In this document: piece after piece, positions 11,331-22,748 of the stretch
How the letters are laid out: the number at the start of each line of letters is the position of its first letter
Position numbering within the stretch: the stretch's first letter is position 1
From: Datisca glomerata
Taxonomy: Eukaryota; Streptophyta; Magnoliopsida; Cucurbitales; Datiscaceae
Reading direction: 5' to 3'
Assembly: GCA_003255025.1 (NCBI GenBank)
Contig: QANY01011973.1
Location: forward strand, 788,256-852,255
DNA length: 64,000 nucleotides
Notes under the pieces: generated by a model
The model's input: the letters and a program-made list of their open reading frames with translations, nothing else
Databases searched by the model: none
Told to the model about the DNA's origin: nothing
Program-made: the position numbers and the translations under genes

Positions 11331-13601
11331 ATGGCTATGAAACCTTCAAGTAACATATGGATTCGCCGCCAACAGTGCCCATGTGGAGATTGGAAGTGCT
11401 ACATAAAATATGAAGGAGATGATCAGGCATCATCCAGCTCTCAACTGGTAAAAAGTGAGTCAATGGCATCCTCATCATTATCGGAAGCTGTTTTCACTCC
11501 TTATGTAGGTCAAATATTCAGAAGTGATGACGATGCTTTTGAATACTACAACAATTTTGCGCGGAAAAATGGGTTCTCAATAAGAAAGGCCCGCTCCACG
11601 GAAAGCCAAAATTTAGGTATTTATAGACGAGATTTTGTTTGTTACCGGTCAGGATTTAATCAACCTAGGAAAAAAGCCAATGTAGAGCATCCTAGGGAGC
11701 GGAAGTCTGTGAGATGTGGATGTGATGCAAAATTGTATTTGACTAAGGAAATCGTGAATGGTGTCACTCAATGGTATGTTTCACAATTTAGTAATGTTCA
11801 TAATCATGAATTGTTGGAAGATGACCAGGTGCGTCTACTTCCTGCATATCGGAAAATACAAGAAGCTGATCAAGAACGCATTCTTTTACTCTCCAAAGCT
11901 GGGTTCCCTGTGAACCGGATAGTGAAGGTGCTGGAGTTAGAAAAGGGAGTTCAACATGGACAGTTACCCTTCATAGAGAAGGACGTTCGAAATTTTGTTC
12001 GAACTTGTAAGAAAACTGTTCAAGAAAATGATGCTATGCTCACTGAGAAAAGAGAGAATGATGTGATAGAACTTCTTGATGCCTGCAAGTCTATGGCTGA
12101 TAGGGATCCTGAGTTTGTTTATGATTATACTAGAGATGAAAATAATAAGGTTGAGAATATTGCATGGTCCTATAGTGACTCAGTTCGTGCACATATGACA
12201 TTTGGCGACGTCATTTCTTTTGACACCACGTATCGCTCTATCACCTATGGATTGCTTCTTGGAGTTTGGTTTGGCATAGATAATCATGGGAAGGCAATTT
12301 TCCTCGGTTGTGTACTGCTACAAGAGGAGAACTTGCATTCATTTTCATGGGCTTTACAGGTTTGTGGACGCAAATTCTTGTCATCAATGTGCACATATCT
12401 TCATGTTTCCTTTATCATTGTCTTCTTTTGAACAGACATTTGTTCGATTCATGAGAGGAAGGCTACCACAGACAATTCTAACTGACATAGATTCAAGGCT
12501 TAGAGATGCTATATCAAGAGAGTTGCCAAATACTAAACATGTTATATCTATATGGCATATTTTGTCCAAAATATCAAGTTGGTTCGCTCTACCTCTTGGA
12601 TCTCAGTATGTGGATTTTAAAATTCAGTTTGATATGTTGTGTCACCTGGAGAGTTTAGAAGATTTTGAACACCAATGGAACGTTTTGGTTGCTCGTTTTG
12701 GACTTGCTTCAGATAAGCATATTGCTTTGTTGTATTCATATCGAACAACATGGCCATATTCCTTCGTCAGAAGTTACTTTCTGGCTAGAACGTTAACATC
12801 CGACTTTTCACAATCATTGGAGTTATTCCTAAAAAGGATTTTGAGTGCACAATCATGTTTGCGAGTATTCTTTGAGCAGGTTAATTTAACTAAATTTATT
12901 CAGTATTTCTTTGCCACATTTGGAACATCACTCTGGTGGTGGCTATTTGATTTTTTCTCTTTCTTTTTTCATAAATTTTTTTCGGGGACTTGCAGGTTGG
13001 TACTGCTGCTAACTATGGAAATCAAACCAGGGAAGGACTGCAGTATATGCCTATCAAGACATGCATGCCTATTGAAGAGCATGCACGAAGCATGCTTTCA
13101 CCTTATGCCTTCAATGTATTACAACACGAGATTGTGTTGTCCATGCAATATGTGACTACGGAAATGACAAATGGATCATATATCGTACGTCACTACAAGA
13201 AAATTTATGGAGAGTGTCTTGTTATTTGGATACCAGATGATGAACAAATTCACTGCTCCTGTAAGGAATTTGAACATTCGGGAATATTATGCAGGCACTC
13301 GATTCGAGTACTTGAGGTTAAGAACTACTTCGAACTTCCTGAGAGATATTTATTGCATCGTTGGAGGCTAGAGAGTTCCTTAGTTCCTATGGGTAATCAA
13401 AATGCTCGAAGCAGCTCTGAAGCATCTACGCAAGCATTTCATTCTATTACAGAAAGTTTATTGACAGAGTCATTGATATCGAAGGAACGTTTTAATTATG
13501 TTCACAAAGAACTCACAAACCTTCTTGAACGTGTTAGAACTATGCCAGTGATTGACGAGTTTTCTTTCAACACGGCTGTTAACAATGTTAATGAATCATA
13601 G
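11331..13601 (+). CDS. FRS10: FAR1-related sequence 10-type transcription factor
   Basis: Three exons (11331-12359, 12436-12879, 12996-13601) join in frame to 692 codons including the stop; all introns are GT-AG. The N-terminus N-I-W-I-R-R-Q-Q-C-P-C-G-D-W-K is characteristic of FRS10, and the length fits (about 685 aa in Arabidopsis). Domains: FAR1 DNA-binding zinc domain about residues 70-160 (C104, C129, C131, H157, H159); MULE-type transposase-derived domain about 240-350 with F-D-T-T-Y and L-T-D-I-D; SWIM zinc finger C-S-C-K...L-C-R-H at 578-592. FRS proteins are nuclear transcription factors derived from Mutator-like transposases and linked to far-red light signalling; a specific role for FRS10 is not established here. 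The start at 11331 is chosen because it gives M-A-M-K-P, matching the family; an in-frame ATG at 11214 lies before a likely leader acceptor. No disabling mutation was seen. Confidence 0.93.
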
Positions 13602-15939
13602 GTACTTTTAACCTGGCTAGTGCTAACATAACCATTGTATTAGAAGCCTTCATATTTCAAGGACTTCAGATAATTATTGGGGGAAGGGGGTAGATGAAAA
13701 ATTATGTACCTTTTAAGCGAGGAGGAAAAAAAAGAAGATTCTTTGTTATATGATTCGTTACTGTATTTACCTCAAATGTGAAACTAACAAATTAGAGAGA
13801 ACGATTCCTTTTGTAGTATAAAGTAGAAAGTTTTGGTAAATTGCTGAAAAAAGTCACCCGGGAATATTCTCGGTAATTTCAACTGTTTGTTGACTTGATT
13901 GTAATAGAGTTATATTAGACGCTTTATAGATATGGGGATCATTATTTGTTTGGTATGCATATTTGCTCCTTTGTAACATGGTTAATTGTAATATTTTAGT
14001 TGGTGTTTTAGTTCTTTGCATGAGCAGATGAGTTGGAAGGAGATTTCATCAAAGGAAAAAGGACAAGCATGTTGTTTGAGAATAAGGCTGATTCAAGTTG
14101 AGCAATATTCAAGTACTCTTTTCATCCTATTCTTCTTATTGGAGTGGTAATTTTCCCCCATCTTGCCTTCACTTGGGTATGGAAAGAAAAGTCTTCCCTG
14201 GGTTTCCAGTATAGTTTCTTAACATTTTGATATAACTTAAATTTCATACCCTGGTGCATTTGTTGAATATCAACTATTTTCTATATTTTCCTCAATTTGG
14301 GACAGCATCAATATACGAATAAGCAGTGGGTGAGTACTTTTGCGTGGAGTGGACGACTCGGTCCTTCACATCAACCCATTAATTGAAATTATGTATTTTC
14401 TGGTCACTTTGTGAAAGCTTCTAATTGTAAAGCAAAGCATTCTTTTTGAATTCTATGCAGACCCAGGAATTTTTATAGGTTGATTTGAAGATTCCCAATC
14501 TCTGTCTGTAGGTTGTTGGCCACAGTAGGAGTAGACTAAATCAGATTGTGGAGTCACTAAGAGGGAGCAGGTCAGAATACTGCTAAACTCTTGTCTCCCC
14601 ACTATTGACTGTTAATTTAAATGTACTATTGTGTCATCTAAGAAAAACCAAATTAGTTCCAATGTCATTATGTGCTTTTCAAACTGGTCTTCTTGTTATG
14701 TTTTCATTTTTTATTCAACTGTTTTTCCTTTCAGCTATTGCATACCGTATGCTGTCTTCTAGGTGTTAGGCATTTTATATGTAGCCCATTATTCATCAGC
14801 AAGTGATTAGACAAAACATACCTTTTATAGTCAATGGTGAGAGGAGTATTTCATCTTCTCATCATATTGTTAACCCTGCAAATTCAAGGTCATTTGTATT
14901 CGGAATTGGTGAAACGACCAAAATTGGCACAATGGTTAAGCCTCAATACCCACCCCTTGAAATTGTGGGTTGAGTCATAGTATTCCCCATTCCCCATAAA
15001 CTTTGTAACTTTGAGAAAATATAATAAATAAATAAATAAATTTGGCTTAGCACTGAGAACAGGAATTTTATTCTTTTGACTATTTTTCAAGTGATGGATT
15101 GAATATGTATGAACTACTGATATGTAACCCCAAAGTCTATTAAAAAGGTCAATTATTGAATGAGAATTTTCGTTATATGTATTGTCTTCTTCAGGAAGAC
15201 CAAGTCCTAAGAGTCATCTGCGTAATTTCAAGGCCAGCTTCTTATCAGAGTAAAGAGGTTAGATCTTTCACATGCTTTCAACAAGATAAATACATGATAA
15301 GAAAATAGAACAAGGAGAAATAACGGCATAGAATATTAGTGATGTCTGTGGAAGTTCTCATGTTGTCAGGTTTGCTCATTGAATCTTAATCCTTATTGAT
15401 TATCGTAAAAGATTTGCCAAGAATCAAATTAATTGAAGGAACCCTGTTGCTTTTACTTGAATGATACTTAAATGTTTGATGGGCCATTATAAACTTAATT
15501 TAATTGATAAGTTGGAAAAGATTGAAGTTTTTCAAGCCACGGCCAGCTGGGAATTGGAATCCACATTTAATATTACAGCATATCAGTATCCTTTCCATAT
15601 TTTATTTGTTGCACCAGTTAGGCCACGCACTTAGTTTGATGCATAAAAGAGAAATATATTATTCTGATTGAAGGCAAATTTTGTTCAAAAACTTATCCAC
15701 TGAATAATTTAGTGCCAGATAGAAATTTCCATTAACAAAATACTGGAATAGAGATTTCCAAACCTAATAGAGGAAGATAAGAAGAAAGTGTTGAAGAGAA
15801 ATAACGCTAAAAAGTCAGATCAGCTACCCTCTTAAAAAGGGGATTGGGATTTCCTCCAGTCTTAACAATTATGTTGCATCTGGGCCGTTTATCAGTTCTA
15901 GATAGCTTTTAAGTTTTAACAGGTAGCATTATTATTTCT
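13602..15939. other. FRS10 3' side and intergenic DNA
   Basis: The first several hundred bases are probably 3' untranslated region. Exon-like and intron-like stretches between 14030 and 14600 could be 3' UTR exons of FRS10, but nothing decides this. A short TAAA microsatellite lies near 15022-15040. No other gene is supported. Confidence 0.35.
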
Positions 15940-16536
15940 CTAAACCATGAACAGTTGCTGTGCTTCAAATTTAATTCCCTCCTTAAATTTTCTAATGAAC
16001 TCATCACACATTTTGTTTAATTCCTCTTTACTGAGTATGACGATGCCTTCATCATCATCATCTTCATCTTCTTCCATAAAGGTTAAGTCTTCTCCTTCGT
16101 CTTCAACTTCATCTTGTGTAACCAACACCCAATTCTCTTCTCCTTTCAGAGTACGTAATGACCCATTTTCAATTTCCTTTTCAACAGCAGCTTCAATGCT
16201 TTCATTCGTTGCGGCAGTCTCCAAAGACATGGTTACTTGTTGCGGCCTAACTTCAATGCCTTTGTTTGTTGCAGCAGTCTCCAAAGACATGGTTATTTTT
16301 TGCTGCTCATCTCCATCATTTTGGGATTGATTCCAACCATGATTAGACAACTGTGTAGAGTTTCTGTTCAAACCCAAATTTCGGGAAATGAAAACTAGGA
16401 GACCGTTGCAGAGTAAGAACATGTAGTTTTTGTGGATTGTTGCAGAGAAGTAGACGGTGAATGAGTGAATTAAAGGAAGTACTGAAGAGAATAGTAAGAT
16501 TAGAGAAAGGATGGCTACTAAAGGCAAGATTTTCAT
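15940..16536 (-). CDS. Membrane-anchored DUF761 (cotton fibre protein-like) protein
   Basis: A single-exon reverse-strand gene of 198 codons. Residues 4-26 and about 38-52 are strongly hydrophobic, predicting two N-terminal membrane segments. A Ser/Asn/Gln-rich middle follows, then an acidic run (E-E-D-E-D-D-D-D-E, about 155-165), and the C-terminus S-K-E-E-L-N-K-M-C-D-E-F-I-R-K-F is the DUF761 signature. Plant proteins with this layout (N-terminal DUF4408-like segment plus DUF761) have no assigned biochemical role. The middle holds two tandem copies of a roughly 20-residue unit around T-M-S-L-E-T-A-A-T-N, matching a DNA duplication at 16190-16310. A TATA-like TATATTAAG lies at 16707-16715 on the minus strand. 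The opposite-strand open frame (15947-16330) is a shadow of this gene. Confidence 0.85.
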   Translation of the reverse strand: MKILPLVAILSLILLFSSVLPLIHSFTVYFSATIHKNYMFLLCNGLLVFISRNLGLNRNSTQLSNHGWNQSQNDGDEQQKITMSLETAATNKGIEVRPQQVTMSLETAATNESIEAAVEKEIENGSLRTLKGEENWVLVTQDEVEDEGEDLTFMEEDEDDDDEGIVILSKEELNKMCDEFIRKFKEGIKFEAQQLFMV

Positions 16537-19500
16537 TGTTTTAATGAAATTGCGGAATGGCTTAAACTTACTGGTAACTTAGATTCTAACTGATTTGGAG
16601 AGGTTGAAATGATAAAACTTCTGTATAGAGGCTATTCTGGGGATGAATTTGCTGAAGTGGGGCAGAGAGATGGAGAAAGCTGGCTTGCTGAGCAGGGTTC
16701 TTTTTACTTAATATAAGTATAGAACTTGGTCAAAACGTTATGGCAGATGACAAAACTACCCCAACTACACTTCAATGCAAGATGCTAGTATCTGGGGCTA
16801 ATATAGTAAAATGACTCGTCAACCAACTGCCTTTGTTATTTTTTAAAGACTTCACTGAAAGACTTGGGACTTCTGCTCAAGTCTTGCTGCTGGCTTTGTT
16901 GAAAAATAGAATCAATTTATTCTTAAGCTTAGCATTTTTTTTTATTTGATAGGAGGATGGGTTGACCTCGTACTTGACCGAGGATTTTACGTCCATCTAT
17001 GCACCCCACCACACTTATGTCAGGGCCTAAGTTAAGGAACATCTGTAATTGGACCTCAAGATACACCTCTCCGGGATGTAATAGTAAATGATTGATTTTC
17101 TTTTTTATGAATTATTTTGAGTGGTAAATATTAAATTTATATAAATAGAAATTTATTGAGAGAGTATGCCTAAAATCTCTAAAAAGGAGATCCAGATTCT
17201 CTTCTGTTCATAGAACATGAGGGAATCATATTTAATCTAAATAGTTCATTGCAAGAATGGACTGGTTTTAAGAAAAAGATAAAAAAAAATTAAAATAATC
17301 AGTTCACCTCGATATTTGTGCTGATATGATATTAATCATATATGATTCTATGGATGACTAAGATTTAAGGAATAAATATCTTTCTGTTAGGATCTTAACA
17401 ATAGATGAACTATTTCCATAAAAAAGATCTCTAGAACATAATGATATGATTGATATAATTATGTCAAGATATAGATGTTTGAAGGGTTCAAAGTACTTTT
17501 ATCTTTGGTGACTAATGGTAGACTCAATATTATAGAATGAGTAAAAGGAAACTGGTGGACTCAATAGACTTGCTCTGGAAAAAGAGTTGGACCAAATGTT
17601 AGGAGTACTATGGGAAGTTGTTGAATAAAGAAGTCTGTGTTCACATTTGGATGTGTACTAACTACATAAAATGCTGCATTTCTGCATTTTTACAATCACA
17701 AAGGCTCCAAGTTAAGTAGTTAATAAATCTAACCAGAGTTAGATAAATTATTAAATGCCTTTTGCTTTTGTCTTGTAGGACTCAATAATATATATATAAC
17801 AATGAGTGGTGATAGTTGAGTCTAACTATAATAGCAAACCAACCATATGCTATGTAATATTATTATTATTTTTAAATCTTCAAGAAAAATTCACTGTAAT
17901 CTCTCAGTGGTTTTTATTTTTTATTTCTCGCGGAGTTTAATTTCTGTTAATCCTCGTAAAATTTCTAATTTTCTAGTCTTCTAAAATATTTTCTCTCTTT
18001 TAGGTCAAAGCAGCAACAGTTGCATAATCGCCACTTATACAATCTCAATTGTCTAACTTGATGGATTTCATTGTTGATACATATAAACAAATGATTGAGA
18101 TTGCACATGCAATGTGTGTACGACTGCCGTTAACACCCCTCTTGGTGTGGCCTGTGGGGTGGGGAAATGAATCTCCTCCTTTTGAGGATCCAACAGGAGA
18201 TGGATCTATTCCCTTGATCTGGGTCATTGACTTTAGACTTCAACGGCCCAGATCAGTTTGGTACAAATGCTGAGAAAAAAAGTTTGAGCTTTTTTTTAAC
18301 TTTCTCAGACATAACCCTTCATGTTTTCTTAAGAGGAAGGGATCCGAATCTGTGTGGTAGGGTTCTTTTCCTAAGCTAGTCTAATCTCATCACACTAGGA
18401 GATAATTAGAATGAGGTCATTTATCTGATTTCTAATTCTAACTTGGCCCTCTATTTTCGCTTAATAGTTTGCTAAGTTTGTCCCATCTTTGAGCCCAAAC
18501 TACTGATATCTTCTCCCATTCAAGGCCCAATTTCACACAAGTTCATATGCACACATTTGCATGTTTTTGCTTTTGTTCCCTTATTCCTCCATTCTATTTA
18601 ATGACTCAAAAAGTAGTTCATCAATTCAGAAGTTCTCTCAATGGCTGGAAAATGACTTGAATTCCCAAATTCCTTACTTATGGAGGAGGAAAAGAAAAGA
18701 AACATAATAACTTTTGTGTAGCTTCCCTTTGCATATAATGCATTATATTTTAGGGGAAACTTTTATTTTTTCCTCTACTTTTTTTGCTACCTATGTTGTG
18801 TACCACTAGCACAAGTGAGCAAGGTAAATGTAGTAAAGTTTTATCACTAAATTGATTTCAGTTGAATATTTTCTAGTATTTAGGTTGAACTTCATTTTCT
18901 CACTCCTATCTATATGAGAAATTTTAAAAAGTGCTTTTTGAGAAAAGAAAAAAAACATGAAATTTAGCATTTTTATATGAAAAATGACTAATTTGTCCAA
19001 TAAATTTAGAAACTTTTTATTAAACTTAATGACTATTAGACCATGTGTTAATATTATCGTCGGATTGTTAGATCAAAGTATAGTAAAAAGATTTTGCTAG
19101 AGAAGAGTATATGCGGAAAGTTTAGTTTTTTCTCTTATGAAAAAAAACTACATTTTTGTTGAAAAAGTCTTGAATCTTAATTTCATTTTTTAAAACATCT
19201 TTCCACTGTAATTTCTCCATCCATAAAGGGTGGGATAGAAAATCATGACTATAGTTATTTAATTCTCAAATAATTCTACAATGATAAGTAATTGACAAAA
19301 TTTTAAGTGATCAATTGATGTGATAATCACTCATAAGTTAATTTATCAAATAATTTAATAAGTCATAAAATACTAAACTATAAATTATTACGACATTACG
19401 TAGTCATTTCAATGCTAAAAGTTATTCTTAATTCTCATTTTAATACTAATTCAGTATATGATCTAGTGTGAACAGTCCGGTGATAACCGCATCTACCTTC

Positions 19501-19651
19501 TCAAAAAATTTGAAGTTTAAATCTTCCATCTTTTAAAAAATCATTTCATAGAATTATACTCAAAGAGAGAAATAATAGAAAATTAGTTTAGCATTTGAAA
19601 AGTAGTTTCTCCCAATTGGCCCCTGCATAAACTCAAAAGGCCACTCTTTTG
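16537..19651. other. Gene-free intergenic DNA
   Basis: The first ~200 bp are the promoter of the DUF761 gene. Beyond that the DNA is AT-rich. A GC-richer patch at 18120-18255 contains TGATCTGGG (18216-18224) and its inverse CCCAGATCA (18247-18255), 22 bp apart, possibly a small hairpin or the remnant of a mobile element. Two overlapping opposite-strand open frames there (18045-18273) look like chance. No gene supported. Confidence 0.4.
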
Positions 19652-19871
19652 TGGGTATTTTTTTTGCTAAATTATACTATTTGATAAACCATTTTATAAA
19701 ATTATACATTTGTTCTAATTTTTGCTTATCTTAACCTTGACTCATCTTTCTTTCACTTTTTTTTTCTCATTACCCTTCTTACACATTGTTCCACACACTC
19801 TCTCTTCATCTTTAATATTCATCTTTGTCTCTCTCCTAGAAACTCATTTTCTCCAAAACTAAACACAATAA

Positions 19872-20001
19872 TATGAGTTTTGTTAATTTTAATAGGTTTT
19901 GTTAATTTTTATGGACTTTGTTAACATATTTGTTAATTTTAATGAGTTTTGTTATTTTTTGGAAGTTTTGTTAATTTTTGTGGGTTTTGTTAATTTTAAG
20001 A
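19872..20001 (+). repeat. GTTTTGTTAATTTT tandem words
   Basis: The word GTTTTGTTAATTTT, with small variants, is repeated about six times at irregular spacing of 20-30 bp, just inside the left arm of the inverted-repeat element. It is followed by a GAGAGA-rich stretch to about 20090. Confidence 0.75.
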
Positions 20002-20087
20002 GAGAACATAGAGAGAGAGAGAGAGACAGAACATATAGCGTAAAGAGAGAGAACGTTGAGAAAGAGAGAAAATGTCGAGAGAGAGTG

Positions 20088-20775
20088 GATACACGACGTC
20101 CGTGTACCCATCACGTAGTCTACATGATACTCGTGTATCCATTGTGTAGTCTACACGATGCTCGTGTACCCATCATGTAATCTACACGACGATCGTATAG
20201 TCAATGTGTACACTACACGATATCTACACGACGATCGTGTACACTATACAGTGACTATACGAAAATCATGTAGCCATCGTGTACTCATGACCCACCATCC
20301 GCTTACTTTTTCTTCATTATTTCCTCCCAATACGTTTCTTACACAACATCAAATCAAATGTCAATTCATTCTTTTTCAACACTCAACCTCCATATTTATT
20401 TATATTTAAATAAATATATAAATTAAATATATTACATGTATAGTGTACACTACACGATGACTGCACGACGATCGTGTAACCATCATGTACCCATGACCCA
20501 CCACCCACTTACATTTTCTTCATTCTTTTCCTACAATACTTTTTTTACATAATATCAAATTAAATGTCAATTCATTCTTTTTTAACACTCAACTTCCATA
20601 TTTATTTATATTTAACTAAATATATAAAATTAAATATAGTACATGTGTAATGTACACAATGACTACACGACAATTGTGTAGTCATCATGTACACTACATG
20701 ACAATTGTGTAGTCATCATGTACACTACACGATGACTGCACGGTGATCATATAGTTATCTTGTACACTACGGTTT
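20088..20775. repeat. Array of short palindromes (TACACGA-n-TCGTGTA family)
   Basis: Words such as TACACGACGATCGTGTA (near 20182 and 20225), ACACGATGCTCGTGTA and TACACGACAATTGTGTAGT recur many times, each able to fold into a 6-7 bp hairpin. Two AT-rich inserts of about 190 bp (20264-20455 and 20484-20660) are direct repeats of each other, so the array is built from a higher-order unit of about 210 bp. Open frames here encode only the repeat. Confidence 0.8.
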
Positions 20776-21559
20776 CTCTCTTAAATTTGGGTAAAAGCTA
20801 TAAATTAACAAAATTCATCAAATTTTGGTCAAAATTTTCACCAATGTTTCCTCAAAATTCTAAAAAAAATTACAATTTAAGTTATCAACCTTGAGTTTTC
20901 AAAAAAATGAGAAAGTTGTAAAATCATGAAGAAAATGAAGCATGAAGAAATACAAGACGAAGGAGAAATGAGAGTAATGGAGGTGGGAGCGATGGTTTCG
21001 GGAAAATGAGTTTATGAGAAACTGAGTTTCTGAAAAAAAATGAGAGAAAGATGAAGTTGAAATATGAATATAGAATGTGTGAGTCAGTGTGTAAGAAGCG
21101 CAATAAGAAAAAGAAAGAGAAAAAGTTATGGGAAAGTGAACGATGAGTTAAAGATAAAATTGCTTCAGGCGAATTCCAAGTTAACGTCTCCAACATTGCT
21201 ATGGTCCAACCAGGTGATATAGACGAAGAACCCTCTTCAATTCTTCCCAAACCGCATCCTTTGGATTAAGCTGTTGGGCAGTGATCTTCGTGGAAATGAT
21301 ATTTTGATTGGCTTTGATGCATTCTCCCGCACAAAGAAACTCCAGATTTTATCCACAAGAATCCAATACAAAAGTGTTTTCCGTGCTTATACCACTGTTG
21401 CCAGCCTCTTGGAACTATAACATTTTCCTCCTGCATATGCTTATCTTCATGACCGGATCCTTCCCTACTGTGCTGATAACCATGAACAGTTTACCCATGC
21501 TTTCCCCATCTGGAAAAATCGAGCATTCTTTATCTGGTTCCTTTCAAACGAAATGAAGA

Positions 21560-22748
21560 TCTCAATCCCACCAAGGCCACCCATCTAGGCATGAATCCAG
21601 ATGATCTCAAGTTGGCCCGCGAAGAATGTACAACTCTTATTCGGTAAGGACTCATTGAACCCACTAAATCTGATTGGGGGTGTCAGGCTTTTTATGTCGA
21701 AAAAAGATCTGAACTAAAACGGGGCAAAAAGAGACTTGTGATTGACTATAAGCCTCTCAACATCTTTCTTCAAGATAATAAATTTTCTCTTCCCAAGCCC
21801 AGTACTCTATCCATCCATTTGAAACGGACCAAGGTTTTCTCAAAGTTTGACCTTAAAGTTGGTTTTTGGCAATGAGGCATCCACCCCGAGGACCGTCATA
21901 AGACTGTTTTCTGTATACTCAATGCCCAGTACCAATGGACCGTCATGCCTTTTGGTCTTAAAGTTGCTCCCTCGCTATTTCAAAAGGCCATGACCCAAAT
22001 GTTTGAGCCAATTTTGCACAGTACTTTGGTTTATATCGATGATATTCTTCTCTTCTCAGAAGATCCACATTCTCAACAACTCTTGTTATCTCATTTTCTT
22101 GATCCTATCAAACATTATGGGATTATGCTCTCGACCAAGAAGGTTGAAATTGGTGCTACCCGAATTGAATTCATGGGCATGATATTTGAAGATGAAAAAT
22201 TCCAACCAGGCTCTCATATTGCCGTGGAATTACTCAAATTTCTCAATACTGGTTTAACGGTCAAACAAATCCAATAGTTCATAAGCATCATTAACTATAT
22301 CAGAGATTTCATCCCTCACATAGCCACCTATACTAGCCATCTATCCAAACTTCTCAAAAAGAATCCTCCAACTTAGGGCCCCACACAGACTAAAGTGCTC
22401 CACGTCCTCAAGGAGCTTGCTCAACATCCTTATCCCTTGAAGATTCCTGACACAGGACTTTGCATCCTACAGACAGATGCCAGTGATGAACATTGGGAGG
22501 CCATTCTCATTGAGGAAGAAAATGGCAAATGTTTTTTTTATTGTGGACATGCTGGTGGACAATTTAAAGACTCTGAAAAACATTATCATGTTACATATAA
22601 GGAAATCCTAGTGGTAATAAAAGGAATTGAAAAATTCAGCTTTTATCTCAGCATGTATGAATTTACTTTCAAAATGGATAACACATCATTTCCAAATATG
22701 CTTGATCCAAAAGAAAAAATTCTCCCTAATAGTCAACTTCTCAGATAG
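21560..22748 (+). pseudogene. Caulimovirid reverse transcriptase / RNase H, broken
   Basis: One reading frame carries recognisable RT blocks: L-V-I-D-Y-K-P-L-N near 21737-21764, a M-P-F-G-L-K block at 21945, the catalytic Y-I-D-D near 22035, then RNase H with L-Q-T-D-A-S-D near 22468 and Y-K-E-I-L. In-frame stops at about 21645, 21873, 22275, 22374 and 22746 interrupt it, yet the frame itself is kept for over a kilobase. The order RT then RNase H without integrase fits pararetroviruses. Confidence 0.85.

Larger units (their letters stand above)
19652..21165. mobile_element. MULE/foldback-like element with long inverted arms
   Basis: The left arm (about 19652-19870) and right arm (about 20995-21165) are inverted repeats. 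The complement of the left arm gives GAGAAAATGAGTTTCT, AGAAAGATGA, GTGTGTAAGAAG and AATGAGAAAAA blocks, matched in the same order on the right. The left end GGGTATTTTTTTTGCTAAAT resembles MULE termini. The right arm lacks the outermost ~100 bp where viral sequence begins at about 21166. Between the arms lie GTTTTGTTAATTTT tandem words (19875-20000), a GAGAGA tract and the palindromic array. No transposase is present. Confidence 0.6.

Noticed and set aside
15947..16330. Plus-strand Ser-rich open frame
   Set aside because: Exact antisense of the acidic region of the DUF761 gene; the poly-Ser arises from complemented Asp/Glu codons.
18045..18273. Two overlapping opposite-strand frames
   Set aside because: Short, mutually antisense, with no domain and no splice support; a GC-richer patch gives open frames by chance.
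20088..20775. CRISPR-like or tRNA-like palindromes
   Set aside because: Irregular spacing, eukaryotic context and no cloverleaf; better explained as a palindromic satellite inside a foldback element.
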